Source: Micavibrio aeruginosavorus
GTDB taxonomy: Bacteria > Pseudomonadota > Alphaproteobacteria > Micavibrionales > Micavibrionaceae
Reading direction: 5' to 3'
Assembly (NCBI GenBank): GCA_003241475.1
Contig: QFQB01000031.1
Span: 1 to 23,021, forward strand
DNA: 23,021 bases
Both the position numbers and the translations under genes were made by a program. The notes below the pieces were generated by a model, which was given only the letters and a program-made list of their open reading frames with translations, was not told the DNA's origin and did no database searches. Each line of letters begins with the position of its first letter. Within the stretch, counting starts at the first letter, position 1. Below are positions 14,394 to 22,861 of this stretch, in pieces.

Positions 14394-16064
14394 TTATCCC
14401 CAGAGAGTAAGCGTTGTTTTGGCCGTCTCGGCATCTTCGGACACGCCGACCACAAGGAAGTCTTTCCCCTCTTCAAGCCCGTATCTGGGGAGGGTTAAGC
14501 GGACCGTTAAGCCGTGGGAGGCGCGATAGAGCATGTTGTGTGCGGGTGCGCTGTAGATCGTCCGCGTCCGCATAAAGAGCGTCTGAAGCCTAGACAATAG
14601 GGCCTCGGCATCGGATTTATTTGCAAGCCGCGTCAGGTATGTGCGCTCTTGCGCCTTTGTATTCCGCGTCCTGATGGTTGAATCCTCGTAGGTAACAAAC
14701 CTATATTCCGATTGCAGGAATTCCCGATCATCATTAGGGGTGCCTGCGGCTAATTCGTCCTCCCCCTGCACAGCCCCTAGAGGCGCATAGCCAACATTTA
14801 TGCGCCATGCAGGAGGAATGGTGGAAAGTCTGGAAACCCCCTCTTCATCTATATTATCCTCCGTTAGCTGGAGCGATGCCGACGATGGAGCAAGAACGCT
14901 TCCCCCCGACAAAAGACCAAGCCTGTCGAAATTCCAATAAGCCCCGATGGGAAGAACGATTTCATCAATGACATCGCTCACCGCGGCCTGATCCGAAAAA
15001 TAAATACCCATCGGCCCGGGCGCGGCGGCGGTTATTCGCGCCAAGGCTCCGTCGTCTATTTCGCCCGCTTCGAAGGGCATCGCGCCGATGCGCGTCATCA
15101 CGATGCGTTTGATAATATCTCCGGCGGTTGAAACATATCCGCCTTGCGAATCCCCGTGCGCGTCCGCTGTAACCCTGCCGTCAGGAGTCGTCCCCAGCTT
15201 CACATATCCGCCCGAGAGCTGAGTGACGTAAGTTCCGCCCGCGGGGGTCGCAGAAGCAATGTCTGGGACGTCTCCCGCGTATGTTAAAGGAATCCCGCTA
15301 TCTCGCACGATATCGACAGACAGAACTGGGCCGTCATGGATTTGATAAACAAGGTTTGCTGAATCCACCAGCCTAAGCTCTGCGTTGAAGACGCGGCCAA
15401 AGCATAGAGGCTTAACTTGACCTGCGAGGCTGTCGCCGCCATCCAGCCCTCCCGTTCCTTTATAAGTTCCTGCCGCTAGATACTGATCCGTGCGTATACG
15501 GTTGTCCCTAATAGTGAGGGTTATTTTCTCGTCGTCGTTTTCGAAATCCTCGACGGCGCCGGAGAATACTGTTTGAAAATCCGCGTAGGCCATATCCGCG
15601 CCTCCGGCCTTGACCGTTATTTTTCTGCCCGGCCATTCATACGATACCAATCTGTCAAGCTCGCCGTCGCCGTTCTCTATGACGACTTCGCCGAAAGATA
15701 TCGACCCGTTGCCGAACTCTCCGCTCCCCATGATCGAACTGTCGATCTGAAGAGGGTTGTTCACGAGGGCCTTGAAATGCTCGTTGGGCCGCGTGTCGTT
15801 CGGTTTTGTCGTAAAACCCATATCTGAGAGAAAAACACGGGTTATCCCGCCGCCGGTGGTGAAGTCGAATTCCCCGAATGAGAGCATGCCTATAGGCGGC
15901 ATCCCCACTACGGTCATAGGCAGAGCGTCGTCGTATGATTCAAGCTCGATCAGGTGGACGAATTGCACGTCCGGATCGTCAAGAAATTTACTGAATGGGT
16001 CGGGCGTTGAATGATCGTACTGCGCTGGCTGTTCGCCCAAGGAAAGCGCCGGCCAGTATATCAT
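14394..16064 (-). CDS. Large distal tail protein, possible central hub
   Basis: This 556-residue protein has its start overlapping the tape measure stop (ATGA). The N-terminal part (VQFVHLIELESYD, GITRVFLSDMGFTT) and the block ENGDGELDRLVSYEWPGRKI recall a tail-protein group in phages of Pseudomonas and alphaproteobacteria. In these an early domain measures a 'segment' and reports an oriented beta-barrel. A later block (VLPIGAYWNFDRLGLLSGG) and the C-terminus (ASHGLTVRLTLPRYG, then VVGVSEDAETAKTTLTLWG) resemble the beta-rich hub domains that bind the tape measure tip. No catalytic motif is seen. Hub function is inferred from size and order (tape measure, this gene, sandwich protein, fibre). 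Confidence 0.55.
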   Translation of the reverse strand: MIYWPALSLGEQPAQYDHSTPDPFSKFLDDPDVQFVHLIELESYDDALPMTVVGMPPIGMLSFGEFDFTTGGGITRVFLSDMGFTTKPNDTRPNEHFKALVNNPLQIDSSIMGSGEFGNGSISFGEVVIENGDGELDRLVSYEWPGRKITVKAGGADMAYADFQTVFSGAVEDFENDDEKITLTIRDNRIRTDQYLAAGTYKGTGGLDGGDSLAGQVKPLCFGRVFNAELRLVDSANLVYQIHDGPVLSVDIVRDSGIPLTYAGDVPDIASATPAGGTYVTQLSGGYVKLGTTPDGRVTADAHGDSQGGYVSTAGDIIKRIVMTRIGAMPFEAGEIDDGALARITAAAPGPMGIYFSDQAAVSDVIDEIVLPIGAYWNFDRLGLLSGGSVLAPSSASLQLTEDNIDEEGVSRLSTIPPAWRINVGYAPLGAVQGEDELAAGTPNDDREFLQSEYRFVTYEDSTIRTRNTKAQERTYLTRLANKSDAEALLSRLQTLFMRTRTIYSAPAHNMLYRASHGLTVRLTLPRYGLEEGKDFLVVGVSEDAETAKTTLTLWG

Positions 16065-19000
16065 TGCGCTTTCACCTTCTCGCGGGCGATCTCCATGCGT
16101 CGGTTCTTTGCCATACTGCCCAGCCTGTTTTCAGATTTGCGGCTCACCTCTACCAGTTCCGACAGCAACGAGATAATCTGCGCATTCTGGCGTCCGCCCT
16201 CGCGAACCATCGATGCGCTTTCCTGCGCTGTATAGACCTGCTCGCCCCCTCGGAAATTGACAAGCTCCGGCCCCTTCTCTCCGACCCATGCCAAACCGCT
16301 TCTTGCGTAATCAGTCCCCACTGCGTAGCCCGGGACGCCTGCGGCATGAGCCATTTCCTTGATGTCCTGCCGGATAATGGCCTCAAGGTCCGTAAAGGTC
16401 TTCGAAGAGGCGTAAACGCTTCTCCCGACGTCGATAACTGTTGCGGCGGCGGAAAGAAGCTCTTGGGTTACAGAAAGATCGCCGCCCTTGGCCTTGCCCA
16501 GCAATTCGTCGTAATTTGTTTGGGCCAATGAAAGCTTATCCATTGGCGACAAACTGCTGGTTGATCCCAATGCCTGCCCGTCAAGGAATGCTTTAAAGCT
16601 CGCCGTCATATCCTGCAGGGAAGCAAATCCGGCTTTTTGAGCGTTGTAAGCGCCTGTCAATGCGTCCGTTTGTTCTTTAAGAAGGTCTGTGAGTTTCTCT
16701 GTCGGAAGCCCAAGCTTCGTAGCGCGATCCGTCAGCGTTTTGAATTCCGCATTGAGGTCCGCTATGGCGGTTTTAAGTTCTTTTGCGCCTTCGTCGCTGT
16801 CTACTCCGTAGATCATGTTCGCAAGGTTGATGTCTTGCAGAAGCTGGTTCGCCGTGGACTTCATGCTCAGCGATTTTTTTATCACCGCGTTTACATCGTC
16901 GTTGCCGCCGGTAAAGCCCCTGCGGGTCAGAATATCCCTTACTACAGCGTCCCCGTCGGCCTTTTTGGAGGATATCATCTTCTTGATATCGCCCTTGCGG
17001 TAGAAAGTTCCTGTATCTTTCGATCCTATGTTCGCCTCGAACCAAGATCCCGATACGGGATTTGCCGTTATGCCTGCCGCCTCCATAATGTCGTTGAGAG
17101 CTGTTGCAACCGAGTTGCCCCATTTTTGGGATTGATCCCGCTCCTTGTCCTTAGGATTCGAACCGGCAACGAACTGGCCGTTTTTCATGCTCAATGATGT
17201 GCCGAGCGTCACGCGCTTCATGCCGCCGCCGAAAAGACCGCCGAGCGCCGTCCCCGCAAAGCCGCCGACCAAAGCCCCGACAGGCCCGCCCGCCATGCCG
17301 AGTATCGTACCCAAGGATGTCCCGATAGCGCCTCCCGCGAGAGAACCTAGTGTTCCGGAAGCGAGATTGACCATAGTGTTCTTGTTTCCTAGACCAAGGA
17401 GCGAAGCCCCAAGGCTTCCCAATGCGCCGTAGCCGAGATTCCCGAACGCCCCGCCGCCGATTGCCGCCGCGCGGGAGGGGCCCATAGCGCCCCAAGCCTG
17501 ACCCGACAGGAGATTGCCCACGCCGGAACCGATGCCGCCGAGGAAGTTGCTGTAAAGACCGCCGTTGATAATACTGCTGCCTATGCTTCCCAAACTTGAT
17601 AGGCTGAATCCTCCGCCCGTTGCGCCGGAGGAAGCGGTTCCAAAGGACGATCCTGTTCCTAGAATGCTGCCCACTGCGCCGCTGGACAATCCTGCCGCCG
17701 CCCCGCCAATTCCCAGAACATTCAACACAAGTGGACGCATGGCAATCTGATAGGCAATATCCGCAAGGAAGGTCGTGAAGGTTTTTTTCATGCCCTCCAG
17801 CATTTTTTTCCAGCCGCCTTCGGTCTCGGTAAAGCCCTCTATGAAGGCGTCTTTCAATCCATCGTCTATTTCGTCGGCTATTCGCTTGAATCCCTGAGCC
17901 AATGGACTGTCGATTTCAGTCTGAAGGCGCATTTCATCAAGCTCTTTATTCGCCCGCTCGATTGCGGTGGTAAGACCCTGAGCTTGTTCTGCCGTTTTGG
18001 CGAACCCGCGCAGGCGCTGCATTTCCGCTATTTCTGCGGAAAGCTTTTCTTCGGAAGTGAGGCTTCCATTTATCGCCGAAGCAATCTGTTTTTCGATCTT
18101 CTCTGCGGATTTTCTAGCGTCATTGCCGTCACCGAGATTTTTTACGATATCGGCATAGTTTTTAAGGATTTTCCTAACCTCATCGTTTTCCGTCTTGATC
18201 GCATCAGATGATCCTTGACCAAAAAATGACTTACCTGCCTGTGAGAACGCGCCAGAGGCATCTTTTAAATCGCTCCCGATGCTATCAAGAACGTCTTTGC
18301 CGAATTGCTCTCTGTTGTTAAGCTCAAAACGATAATCAATATCAATGCCCGGCAATTTGTTGGCGGCTGATATCAGGCCATTCATTGTGCTGTAGGCAAA
18401 ATTTGAAAATGTCTGAAAAAGGCTCCAAAGCGTACCGAAAACTGCCTTGAACGCCGCCTGTGCGATGTTTGCCGCGCCTACAAAAATATTACCAAGACCG
18501 GATACAATATCGGCAATTTTCAACATTATTGCCGCTATACCGCTGGCGCTTCCAGTCGTCCGGTTCATTTTATCCAATATTTCTGTGAAAGCCGCTGCTA
18601 TCACCCCGCCCGCGCGGCCGAGAGTCATGGGCATTTTTTCAAACTGCTCATTCGCCTGCTCGCTGCTTAACAGAATTGCGGCAAAAACATCTCGAGACAA
18701 AACCTCGCCCTCGACGACAAGGTTACGAAGCTGTCCTGTGGTGATACCAAACTGATCAGCTATGGCCTTACCTACTGCAGGTATGTTCTCCATGATGGAA
18801 TTAAATTCTTCAGCACGAAGAATGCTGGACGACAATCCTTGCCCAAGCTGTGTAAGACCCGCACTTAGCGCTGTTTGAGATGCCCCAGAAACTAAACCGA
18901 GCTTTGATACCGTGTCTGTAAATTTCAACATCTCTGATGTAGAGGCATTTATCTCATCACGAACAAAAGAGAGCCTTTGAAATACGGAAACAACCGTCTC

Positions 19001-19342
19001 CATATCGGTGCCAGTCTTAATAGATATAGATCTCAATCCAGATAAGGCCTGTGCCGCCTCATAGGCTGATCTAGTAGCATTCGCCAATCTACCACTCAAT
19101 GTTGAAACTCCGTCCGAGATCCTGCCCAACTCGTTCAAACTAAAGGCTGCGATAAGCGAAAAGAATCCACCCCTCAGGGCGTTGGCAACGGAATTCATCC
19201 TCTGCATCTGGCGCTCAAGTTGCTGTTGCGCCTTGGTCGCCTTGTCGCCGCTCTGGGCAATGTCGTCCAATGTGCGCTTGATAACCCTGCCGCCAGAGAC
19301 TTCCCCGCGGACATCGATGACAATAGATTCGTCTGCCGTCAT
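16061..19342 (-). CDS. Tail tape measure protein
   Basis: At 1093 residues this is the longest intact gene in the window. Residues about 75-270 match the phage tape measure domain (LSGRLANATRSAYEAAQALS, FSSEQANEQF-like region, IPAVGKAIADQFGITTGQL, LGRAGGVIAAAF). Residues about 290-520 are helical coiled coil. Residues about 540-720 are a long Gly/Ala/Ser-rich hydrophobic stretch, typical of the part that enters the host membrane. Near the C-terminus is WVGEKGPELVNFRGGEQVY, a signature of tape measure tails, then a basic helix. Tape length sets tail length at about 1.5 angstrom per residue in known phages, suggesting a tail near 160 nm. It starts by overlapping the chaperone-fusion stop. Confidence 0.88.
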   Translation of the reverse strand: MTADESIVIDVRGEVSGGRVIKRTLDDIAQSGDKATKAQQQLERQMQRMNSVANALRGGFFSLIAAFSLNELGRISDGVSTLSGRLANATRSAYEAAQALSGLRSISIKTGTDMETVVSVFQRLSFVRDEINASTSEMLKFTDTVSKLGLVSGASQTALSAGLTQLGQGLSSSILRAEEFNSIMENIPAVGKAIADQFGITTGQLRNLVVEGEVLSRDVFAAILLSSEQANEQFEKMPMTLGRAGGVIAAAFTEILDKMNRTTGSASGIAAIMLKIADIVSGLGNIFVGAANIAQAAFKAVFGTLWSLFQTFSNFAYSTMNGLISAANKLPGIDIDYRFELNNREQFGKDVLDSIGSDLKDASGAFSQAGKSFFGQGSSDAIKTENDEVRKILKNYADIVKNLGDGNDARKSAEKIEKQIASAINGSLTSEEKLSAEIAEMQRLRGFAKTAEQAQGLTTAIERANKELDEMRLQTEIDSPLAQGFKRIADEIDDGLKDAFIEGFTETEGGWKKMLEGMKKTFTTFLADIAYQIAMRPLVLNVLGIGGAAAGLSSGAVGSILGTGSSFGTASSGATGGGFSLSSLGSIGSSIINGGLYSNFLGGIGSGVGNLLSGQAWGAMGPSRAAAIGGGAFGNLGYGALGSLGASLLGLGNKNTMVNLASGTLGSLAGGAIGTSLGTILGMAGGPVGALVGGFAGTALGGLFGGGMKRVTLGTSLSMKNGQFVAGSNPKDKERDQSQKWGNSVATALNDIMEAAGITANPVSGSWFEANIGSKDTGTFYRKGDIKKMISSKKADGDAVVRDILTRRGFTGGNDDVNAVIKKSLSMKSTANQLLQDINLANMIYGVDSDEGAKELKTAIADLNAEFKTLTDRATKLGLPTEKLTDLLKEQTDALTGAYNAQKAGFASLQDMTASFKAFLDGQALGSTSSLSPMDKLSLAQTNYDELLGKAKGGDLSVTQELLSAAATVIDVGRSVYASSKTFTDLEAIIRQDIKEMAHAAGVPGYAVGTDYARSGLAWVGEKGPELVNFRGGEQVYTAQESASMVREGGRQNAQIISLLSELVEVSRKSENRLGSMAKNRRMEIAREKVKAQ

Positions 19343-20081
19343 CGTGCGCCTTTCTTTTTCTCTTGGGATTTTTGCTCTATTTCGTAGATTTCCTGCTCCA
19401 TGCCGCGCAGGTGGGATGTGAGAACTTCAAGATCATCTGCATCAAGGCGGTGAATTTCCGCCCAGCGCGCGATTGAAGACCACGGTATAGGGCCTACGGC
19501 CATCCCTATCGGGCGGTCGTAGCGCAGTTCGTTAAAGGCCGTAAGATAGAAGTCCAAGCCGGGGAGGAGATCGGGGCGGGTTTCGAGGGCTTTAACCTCG
19601 ATTCCCTTATCAATCAGGTATTGGAGATTCTCCGCCTGATCGCCCCATGCATGCCCCCAAGCTAGGACTTCGCGGAGTTTTTTTCCTCGATCTCCAATTC
19701 AACGGCACGGAAGTTTCGAACGTCGCTTGCGCTGTTGATAATGTCGTCGAATAGATCTGGAAGATCTAGCAAGAGCGTTACACAGTTTTCCGCCGTGAAT
19801 TCCAGAGCCTTGCCATCACGATCCGTGACGCCGTCCCATCCTGTGACAACAGCCTCCGCATACACTTCAGCGAGCAGACGACGGCTTACCTCTTCGCCTA
19901 GCGCTCCCTGTTCGACCTTGCGGCGATGCGGACGCATCTTGTTCGCAAGGACGCGCTGATAATTGCGGTTGCCGCCGCCGGCGCGATGGATATTGATGGA
20001 AAAACCATCGTATTCCAGCTTCACGCCCTTTTCGGCTTCAAGAGATTTATCTGTTCCAAATACGGAATAGGGATTACCCAT
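19339..20081 (-). CDS. Tail assembly chaperone fusion made by -1 frameshift (GT-like)
   Basis: The downstream frame (to 19339) has no good start of its own and is open all the way back to the end of the upstream chaperone gene. At 19683-19677 the upstream frame reads GA-A-AAA-AAC, a perfect slippery heptamer. A -1 slip joins EIEEK to LREVLAWGHAW and onward. The fusion would be about 247 residues, 135 plus 112, close to the size relation of lambda gpG (140) and gpGT (279). In lambda both products bind the tape measure and recruit tail tube subunits. The T-like part ends in a Lys/Glu-rich helix (EIEQKSQEKKKGAR). It is positioned right before the tape measure, as in lambda. Confidence 0.85.
19662..20081 (-). 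CDS. Tail assembly chaperone (G-like)
   Basis: This 139-residue protein lies between the tail tube and tape measure genes, the classic position for the lambda G chaperone. Its C-terminal half (EFTAENCVTLLLDLPDLFDD, then VRNFRAVELEIEEKNSAKS) resembles the tail chaperone family, where this helical segment contacts the tape measure. ATG 20081 has AAAGGA at good spacing. Most ribosomes are expected to end here, at TAG 19662-19664, and a minority to shift into the next frame. The N-terminal part (KLEYDGFSINIHRAGGGN) is beta-rich. Confidence 0.8.
   Translation of the reverse strand: MGNPYSVFGTDKSLEAEKGVKLEYDGFSINIHRAGGGNRNYQRVLANKMRPHRRKVEQGALGEEVSRRLLAEVYAEAVVTGWDGVTDRDGKALEFTAENCVTLLLDLPDLFDDIINSASDVRNFRAVELEIEEKNSAKS
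19677..19695 (-). promoter_or_regulatory. Programmed -1 ribosomal frameshift signal
   Basis: The heptamer A-AAA-AAC occupies 19683-19677 in the correct phase of the upstream gene. Eight bases before it is GGAG (19695-19692), an internal Shine-Dalgarno-like element of the kind that stimulates -1 shifting in bacterial dnaX. Just after it CTCCGC (19677-19672) can pair with GCGGAG (19635-19630) across a 36-base loop. This stem is closer to the slip site than usual, so its contribution is uncertain. Confidence 0.8.
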
Positions 20082-20106
20082 GTTTAGGTCCTTTCGGGGT
20101 TATGGC

Positions 20107-20140
20107 GGGCGGGAATGAACCCCGAAGCACACCCCCGCCC
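20107..20140. other. GC-rich inverted repeat between tail tube and chaperone genes
   Basis: In the 84-base gap between the two genes, gggcggg (20107-20113) is the exact complement of cccgccc (20134-20140), a seven-pair stem with a 20-base loop. No run of T follows on the minus strand, so it is not a classic terminator. Such structures downstream of abundantly made tail tube genes can stabilise mRNA ends or reduce read-through; here that is a guess. Confidence 0.4.
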
Positions 20141-20165
20141 ATACGGGAATTGCTCGGGGAAACGG

Positions 20166-21083
20166 TTACGGCGTACGCGTGATTTTCAGGGACGCGGCTT
20201 CGGTTGCATCGTAATAAGCTTGGAAGTTCACGCGGGCGATCACGTCCTGATCGTTGCCCGGGGTTGAGACCTCAACACCGGAGAACTTCACCTTCGCCAT
20301 GGCAAGGGCATATTTTAGGGAAGAAGTGCCGCCGATTGTGAAGTTAAGCGTTGTGGCTGTATTGTTGACATAAGCGTCCACGATTTCCGAGTTTGCGAAG
20401 TAGGCTTCAAAAGAGCCGTTGACCTCGAAACGACCCGCACCAACACCTTTGGAGCCAATCTGGCCCATAACTGGCTGTTGGCGCATATTGTTCGTAATGT
20501 TCAGGTCCAATGACAATAGCTCGGGGTTCGTAATGCCCGACATTGTTAGTGTTTGAAACATAGACGCCGCGTTCATGATCGGATTGGTGTTCGCGGCCGT
20601 GTAGGTCGCTCCGGAGATCGCCGTCGTCCCTGTGGACACTGTTTTTCCCATGAGTCCAAAACTGCCGGTGATTTTTTCGCGAGCGGCCATGCGCAGATTG
20701 AAGGTATTGACTCGGGCGCCGGTCAGACGGTGATATTGATCTGTAACGCCCGTCTCGAATTTCTTCTCGATCGTAAAGGATCGTTCCGTGACATCGTTTT
20801 TAAGCACGTTCGTTGCCCACGTTCCGCCCAACAGCGCCTCGATAAAATCATCGAAACTGCCGTAGGACATTTCCAAACCGATATCGCCGCCCGCATCCCC
20901 TCCTACTTGCGTCAAGTCAGGAACGTTGCGATCGGGACGGATTTCGTCGGACGTCAGGTATTGGACATTCGGAAGAATGTTTTCATTTGTAAAGCGCATC
21001 AGCTTGAAGACTGGTGTAGCGGGGGTCGTGCCGTAAACGGTTTCAGCGATATAGGCTAGCTGTGTCTTGGATGTGTCGGCCAT
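20166..21083 (-). CDS. Major tail tube protein
   Basis: This 305-residue protein begins MADTSKTQLAYIAETVYGTT, followed by FKLMRFTNENILPNVQY. This resembles the start of the phage tail tube protein family (Ig-like and barrel folds, with ETVYGTTPATP-type openings). It continues with a long beta-rich body (ENREKITGSFGLMG-like block, GRFEVNGSFEAYF, TTLNFTIGG) and ends in a strand pair (VIARVNFQAYYD). It should polymerise into the hollow tail tube around the tape measure. ATG 21083 lies 16 bases after the stop of the preceding gene, and a GGAAAG is nearby. Absence of a separate sheath gene near it supports a non-contractile (siphovirus) tail. Confidence 0.8.
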   Translation of the reverse strand: MADTSKTQLAYIAETVYGTTPATPVFKLMRFTNENILPNVQYLTSDEIRPDRNVPDLTQVGGDAGGDIGLEMSYGSFDDFIEALLGGTWATNVLKNDVTERSFTIEKKFETGVTDQYHRLTGARVNTFNLRMAAREKITGSFGLMGKTVSTGTTAISGATYTAANTNPIMNAASMFQTLTMSGITNPELLSLDLNITNNMRQQPVMGQIGSKGVGAGRFEVNGSFEAYFANSEIVDAYVNNTATTLNFTIGGTSSLKYALAMAKVKFSGVEVSTPGNDQDVIARVNFQAYYDATEAASLKITRTP

Positions 21084-21098
21084 TGATCTTTCCTTATG

Positions 21099-21500
21099 TT
21101 AAGCGAAGAGGTCGTAGCGGAATCGGGCCGTTACGTTGATTTGGAAGAAGCCCGCGCCATCGTTTCCGATCTCGCGGTAGGTGGTTTCGAAGAAGTGGAT
21201 GCCCTGAGCGGACTTACCGCGGAACAAAGAGGCGGCTGCTTGCGCTTTTACGCGCGCGTCTATCCCGTGGTTGCCCTGCGGTTCGAATATCTGGACGGTG
21301 ACCACGCCCTGCTGTTCGTGGCGGTTGTTGCCCGGATCTCCCATGGTCGTCTGGTTTCCCAGATTGTGGCGGATGTTCAGCCGCGCCCATGTCGCCTGCG
21401 GGATGTCGAATTTCACATCATCGAACGCAACGGGCGCGAGATTCCCCCACCCGTCCGTGAAATGCTTCACGATGGCTTTGTCGGCGTCTGCGATGTCCAT
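21099..21500 (-). CDS. Tail terminator-like protein
   Basis: This 133-residue protein starts at ATG 21500, which overlaps the preceding stop (TAATG); an upstream start inside that gene is unlikely. Its pattern (ADKAIVKHFTDGW, WARLNIRHNLGNQTTMG, GVVTVQIFEPQGN, then helix and IHFFETTYREIG) agrees with the tail terminator (lambda gpU-like) group in siphoviruses of proteobacteria. These are small alpha/beta proteins that cap the tail tube. It lies directly before the tail tube gene. No closer homology can be claimed from sequence inspection. Confidence 0.65.
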   Translation of the reverse strand: MDIADADKAIVKHFTDGWGNLAPVAFDDVKFDIPQATWARLNIRHNLGNQTTMGDPGNNRHEQQGVVTVQIFEPQGNHGIDARVKAQAAASLFRGKSAQGIHFFETTYREIGNDGAGFFQINVTARFRYDLFA

Positions 21501-21871
21501 TAGATTCCTGCGCGGGATGCCCTGCTCTTGGCGTAGGCGATGGCGTCTATAACGAAGCCCGAAGGGGCCTGTTGCGACCATCCATCCTCAAGCCGCTGTA
21601 TGTAGGGCAGGTTGTTGGAAACGAATATTGTTTTGTCTATTTTGTAATCCGTAACGTCCGCAATTAGATCGCCTTTCGCCTCGACGATCACGAATGTCGG
21701 GGCACCGATATCCAGATGCCAGTTCGAACGCGCACGTCCGGTTTTCACAGGCGTCAGGACCTTTACTTGACCTAGTAGTGCGAGTGCGGTGTAAATAACG
21801 CGCCTTTCGAGCGTGGCGATAACTTTGCGTTTGTACAGAGCGTCCATGCGTATCTGCCGGCTCGAGGCCAT
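21500..21871 (-). CDS. HK97-gp10-like head-tail joining protein
   Basis: This 123-residue protein has ATG 21871 coupled to the previous stop and its own stop overlapping the next start. It has a basic N-terminal helix, a helix ending LTPVKTGRARSNWHLDIG, and later NNLPYIQRLEDGWSQQAPSG. Both are hallmarks of the HK97-gp10-like family (TPVxTGxLRxSW and PYA..lE.G.s.qap), which sits at the head-tail joint or the top of the tail. It is basic, as expected for a neck component near DNA. Order between the head-closure and terminator genes fits. Confidence 0.75.
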   Translation of the reverse strand: MASSRQIRMDALYKRKVIATLERRVIYTALALLGQVKVLTPVKTGRARSNWHLDIGAPTFVIVEAKGDLIADVTDYKIDKTIFVSNNLPYIQRLEDGWSQQAPSGFVIDAIAYAKSRASRAGI

Positions 21872-22218
21872 TACAGTCTCGCCTGCGCCTTCCAGAGCAA
21901 TGCAGTATCCCCGGGCTTTACGGTCTCGATGTCGATCACTGTGTAGGTTAGATCGCCGTCAATAATGCGGTCGTCTTTCTTTGGCTCTGTGCCTGCTATC
22001 AATACGCGGCTATCTGTTCGGCGAATGATCTCCCCGTCGATCTCGACGGCCTTGTACTGGGTGAATACGGTCATAACGGGTGTATCGCTCACACCTCCAC
22101 CGGTAATCTCGCCTGTGGAGGGGTTGAACGTCCCCGAGTTTTTGCGGCGGAGGATCACGCTCCGGCCCTTGGCGGCTATAAGTCTCTGTGCCGTGGCCGC
22201 GAGTGGTGCGTAACTCAT
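21871..22218 (-). CDS. Head closure / stopper-like protein
   Basis: The product has 115 residues; ATG 22218 overlaps the preceding stop. A helix (YAPLAATAQRLIAAKGR) is followed by a compact beta-barrel pattern: SVILRRKNSGTFNPSTGEIT, then VFTQYKAVEIDGEIIRRTDS, VLIAGTEPKKDDRIIDGDL and TYTVIDIETVKPGDT. This is the usual layout of phage head-closure (stopper) proteins that follow the connector. It is too divergent for me to name a specific family. Its position between the connector-like gene and the gp10-like gene agrees. Confidence 0.6.
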   Translation of the reverse strand: MSYAPLAATAQRLIAAKGRSVILRRKNSGTFNPSTGEITGGGVSDTPVMTVFTQYKAVEIDGEIIRRTDSRVLIAGTEPKKDDRIIDGDLTYTVIDIETVKPGDTALLWKAQARL

Positions 22219-22706
22219 ACCCGTACGACCTTGGCGTTAACGCCGTTAGAAATGAGAAGGCCACGCAGATTACCATCGACGGCAGGGCGCTTTGTGTTCA
22301 ATGGTCCGTTCTCGAAATACTCTGTTTCGATTACGTCAACTTTCTCGAATTTTACCCCGCCCTTATCGATATCGGGATTGAGATCAGAGGACAGCGCTTT
22401 GACTGCGAGTTCGCATACAGCCCTAACGAGCTGCTTAGGGATAGCGGCCATAGGAATGTAATACCCATCGACACACACATCATAACGGGGCCAAGAAAGA
22501 GATTGATCGGATGAAACCCGCTCGCCCTTCCATCGGCCGTCGTATGTTTGTTCCACATAGTCGGTTGCACGGACAAGAGCGGACTCTTTAACAGAAGTTG
22601 CGCCTGCCCACGCGTCTATTCCTCGGGAAGTGAAATAGGCGTCAGCCTCCGCGACGCTCACATAGCTGTCTGCATCTGGGATAACCGCGCCTGTTTCAAC
22701 GATCAT
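22215..22706 (-). CDS. Head-tail connector (DnaT-like / adaptor family)
   Basis: This 163-residue protein starts at ATG 22706, overlapping the preceding stop. The opening (VETGAVIPDADSYVSVAEA, DAYFTSRG) and centre (RATDYVEQTYDGRWKGER, SLSWPR, IPKQLVRAVCELAVKA) match a widespread phage family annotated as DnaT-like ssDNA-binding or head-tail adaptor proteins. In phage late operons the location after head genes points to the connector role; the DnaT name comes from fold-level similarity only. The C-terminus (VIETEYFENG, LLISNGVNAKVVRV) is beta-rich. Confidence 0.7.
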   Translation of the reverse strand: MIVETGAVIPDADSYVSVAEADAYFTSRGIDAWAGATSVKESALVRATDYVEQTYDGRWKGERVSSDQSLSWPRYDVCVDGYYIPMAAIPKQLVRAVCELAVKALSSDLNPDIDKGGVKFEKVDVIETEYFENGPLNTKRPAVDGNLRGLLISNGVNAKVVRV

Positions 22707-22861
22707 TTAGCCGGCTTTGCCTTCTCGACCGGCTTTTCCGGCTCTGGGTCCTTGTGGCGAAACTGGATTTCGACGCTTTTGTCCTTTTCACGGATTTCAC
22801 GCGCTTTCTTCTGCATTTCTGCGGGGTCATTGCCCTCAACGATGTGGGTGTGCTTGGACAT
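22703..22861 (-). CDS. Small charged late-operon protein (52 aa)
   Basis: This short frame begins at ATG 22861, overlapping the stop of the gene to its right (TAATG), and ends in TGA overlapping the connector ATG. The product (MSKHTHIVEGNDPAEMQKK onward) is mainly Lys and Glu with a C-terminal PEPEKPVEKAKPAK tail, so it is probably extended. Overlaps at both ends make it a credible gene, although small. I recognise no family. Similar charged small proteins sit between capsid and connector genes in several phages, without known roles. Confidence 0.55.
   Translation of the reverse strand: MSKHTHIVEGNDPAEMQKKAREIREKDKSVEIQFRHKDPEPEKPVEKAKPAK

Noticed and set aside
19339..19557. A separate 72-residue gene beginning at TTG 19557
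   Set aside because: No ribosome-binding site, and the frame is open back to the A-AAA-AAC slip site, so it is the C-terminal part of the frameshift fusion.
21501..21581. Upstream start for the tail terminator gene at 21581
   Set aside because: ATG 21500 overlaps the previous stop and begins the conserved part; the extra residues lie inside the upstream gene and are Arg-rich nonsense.
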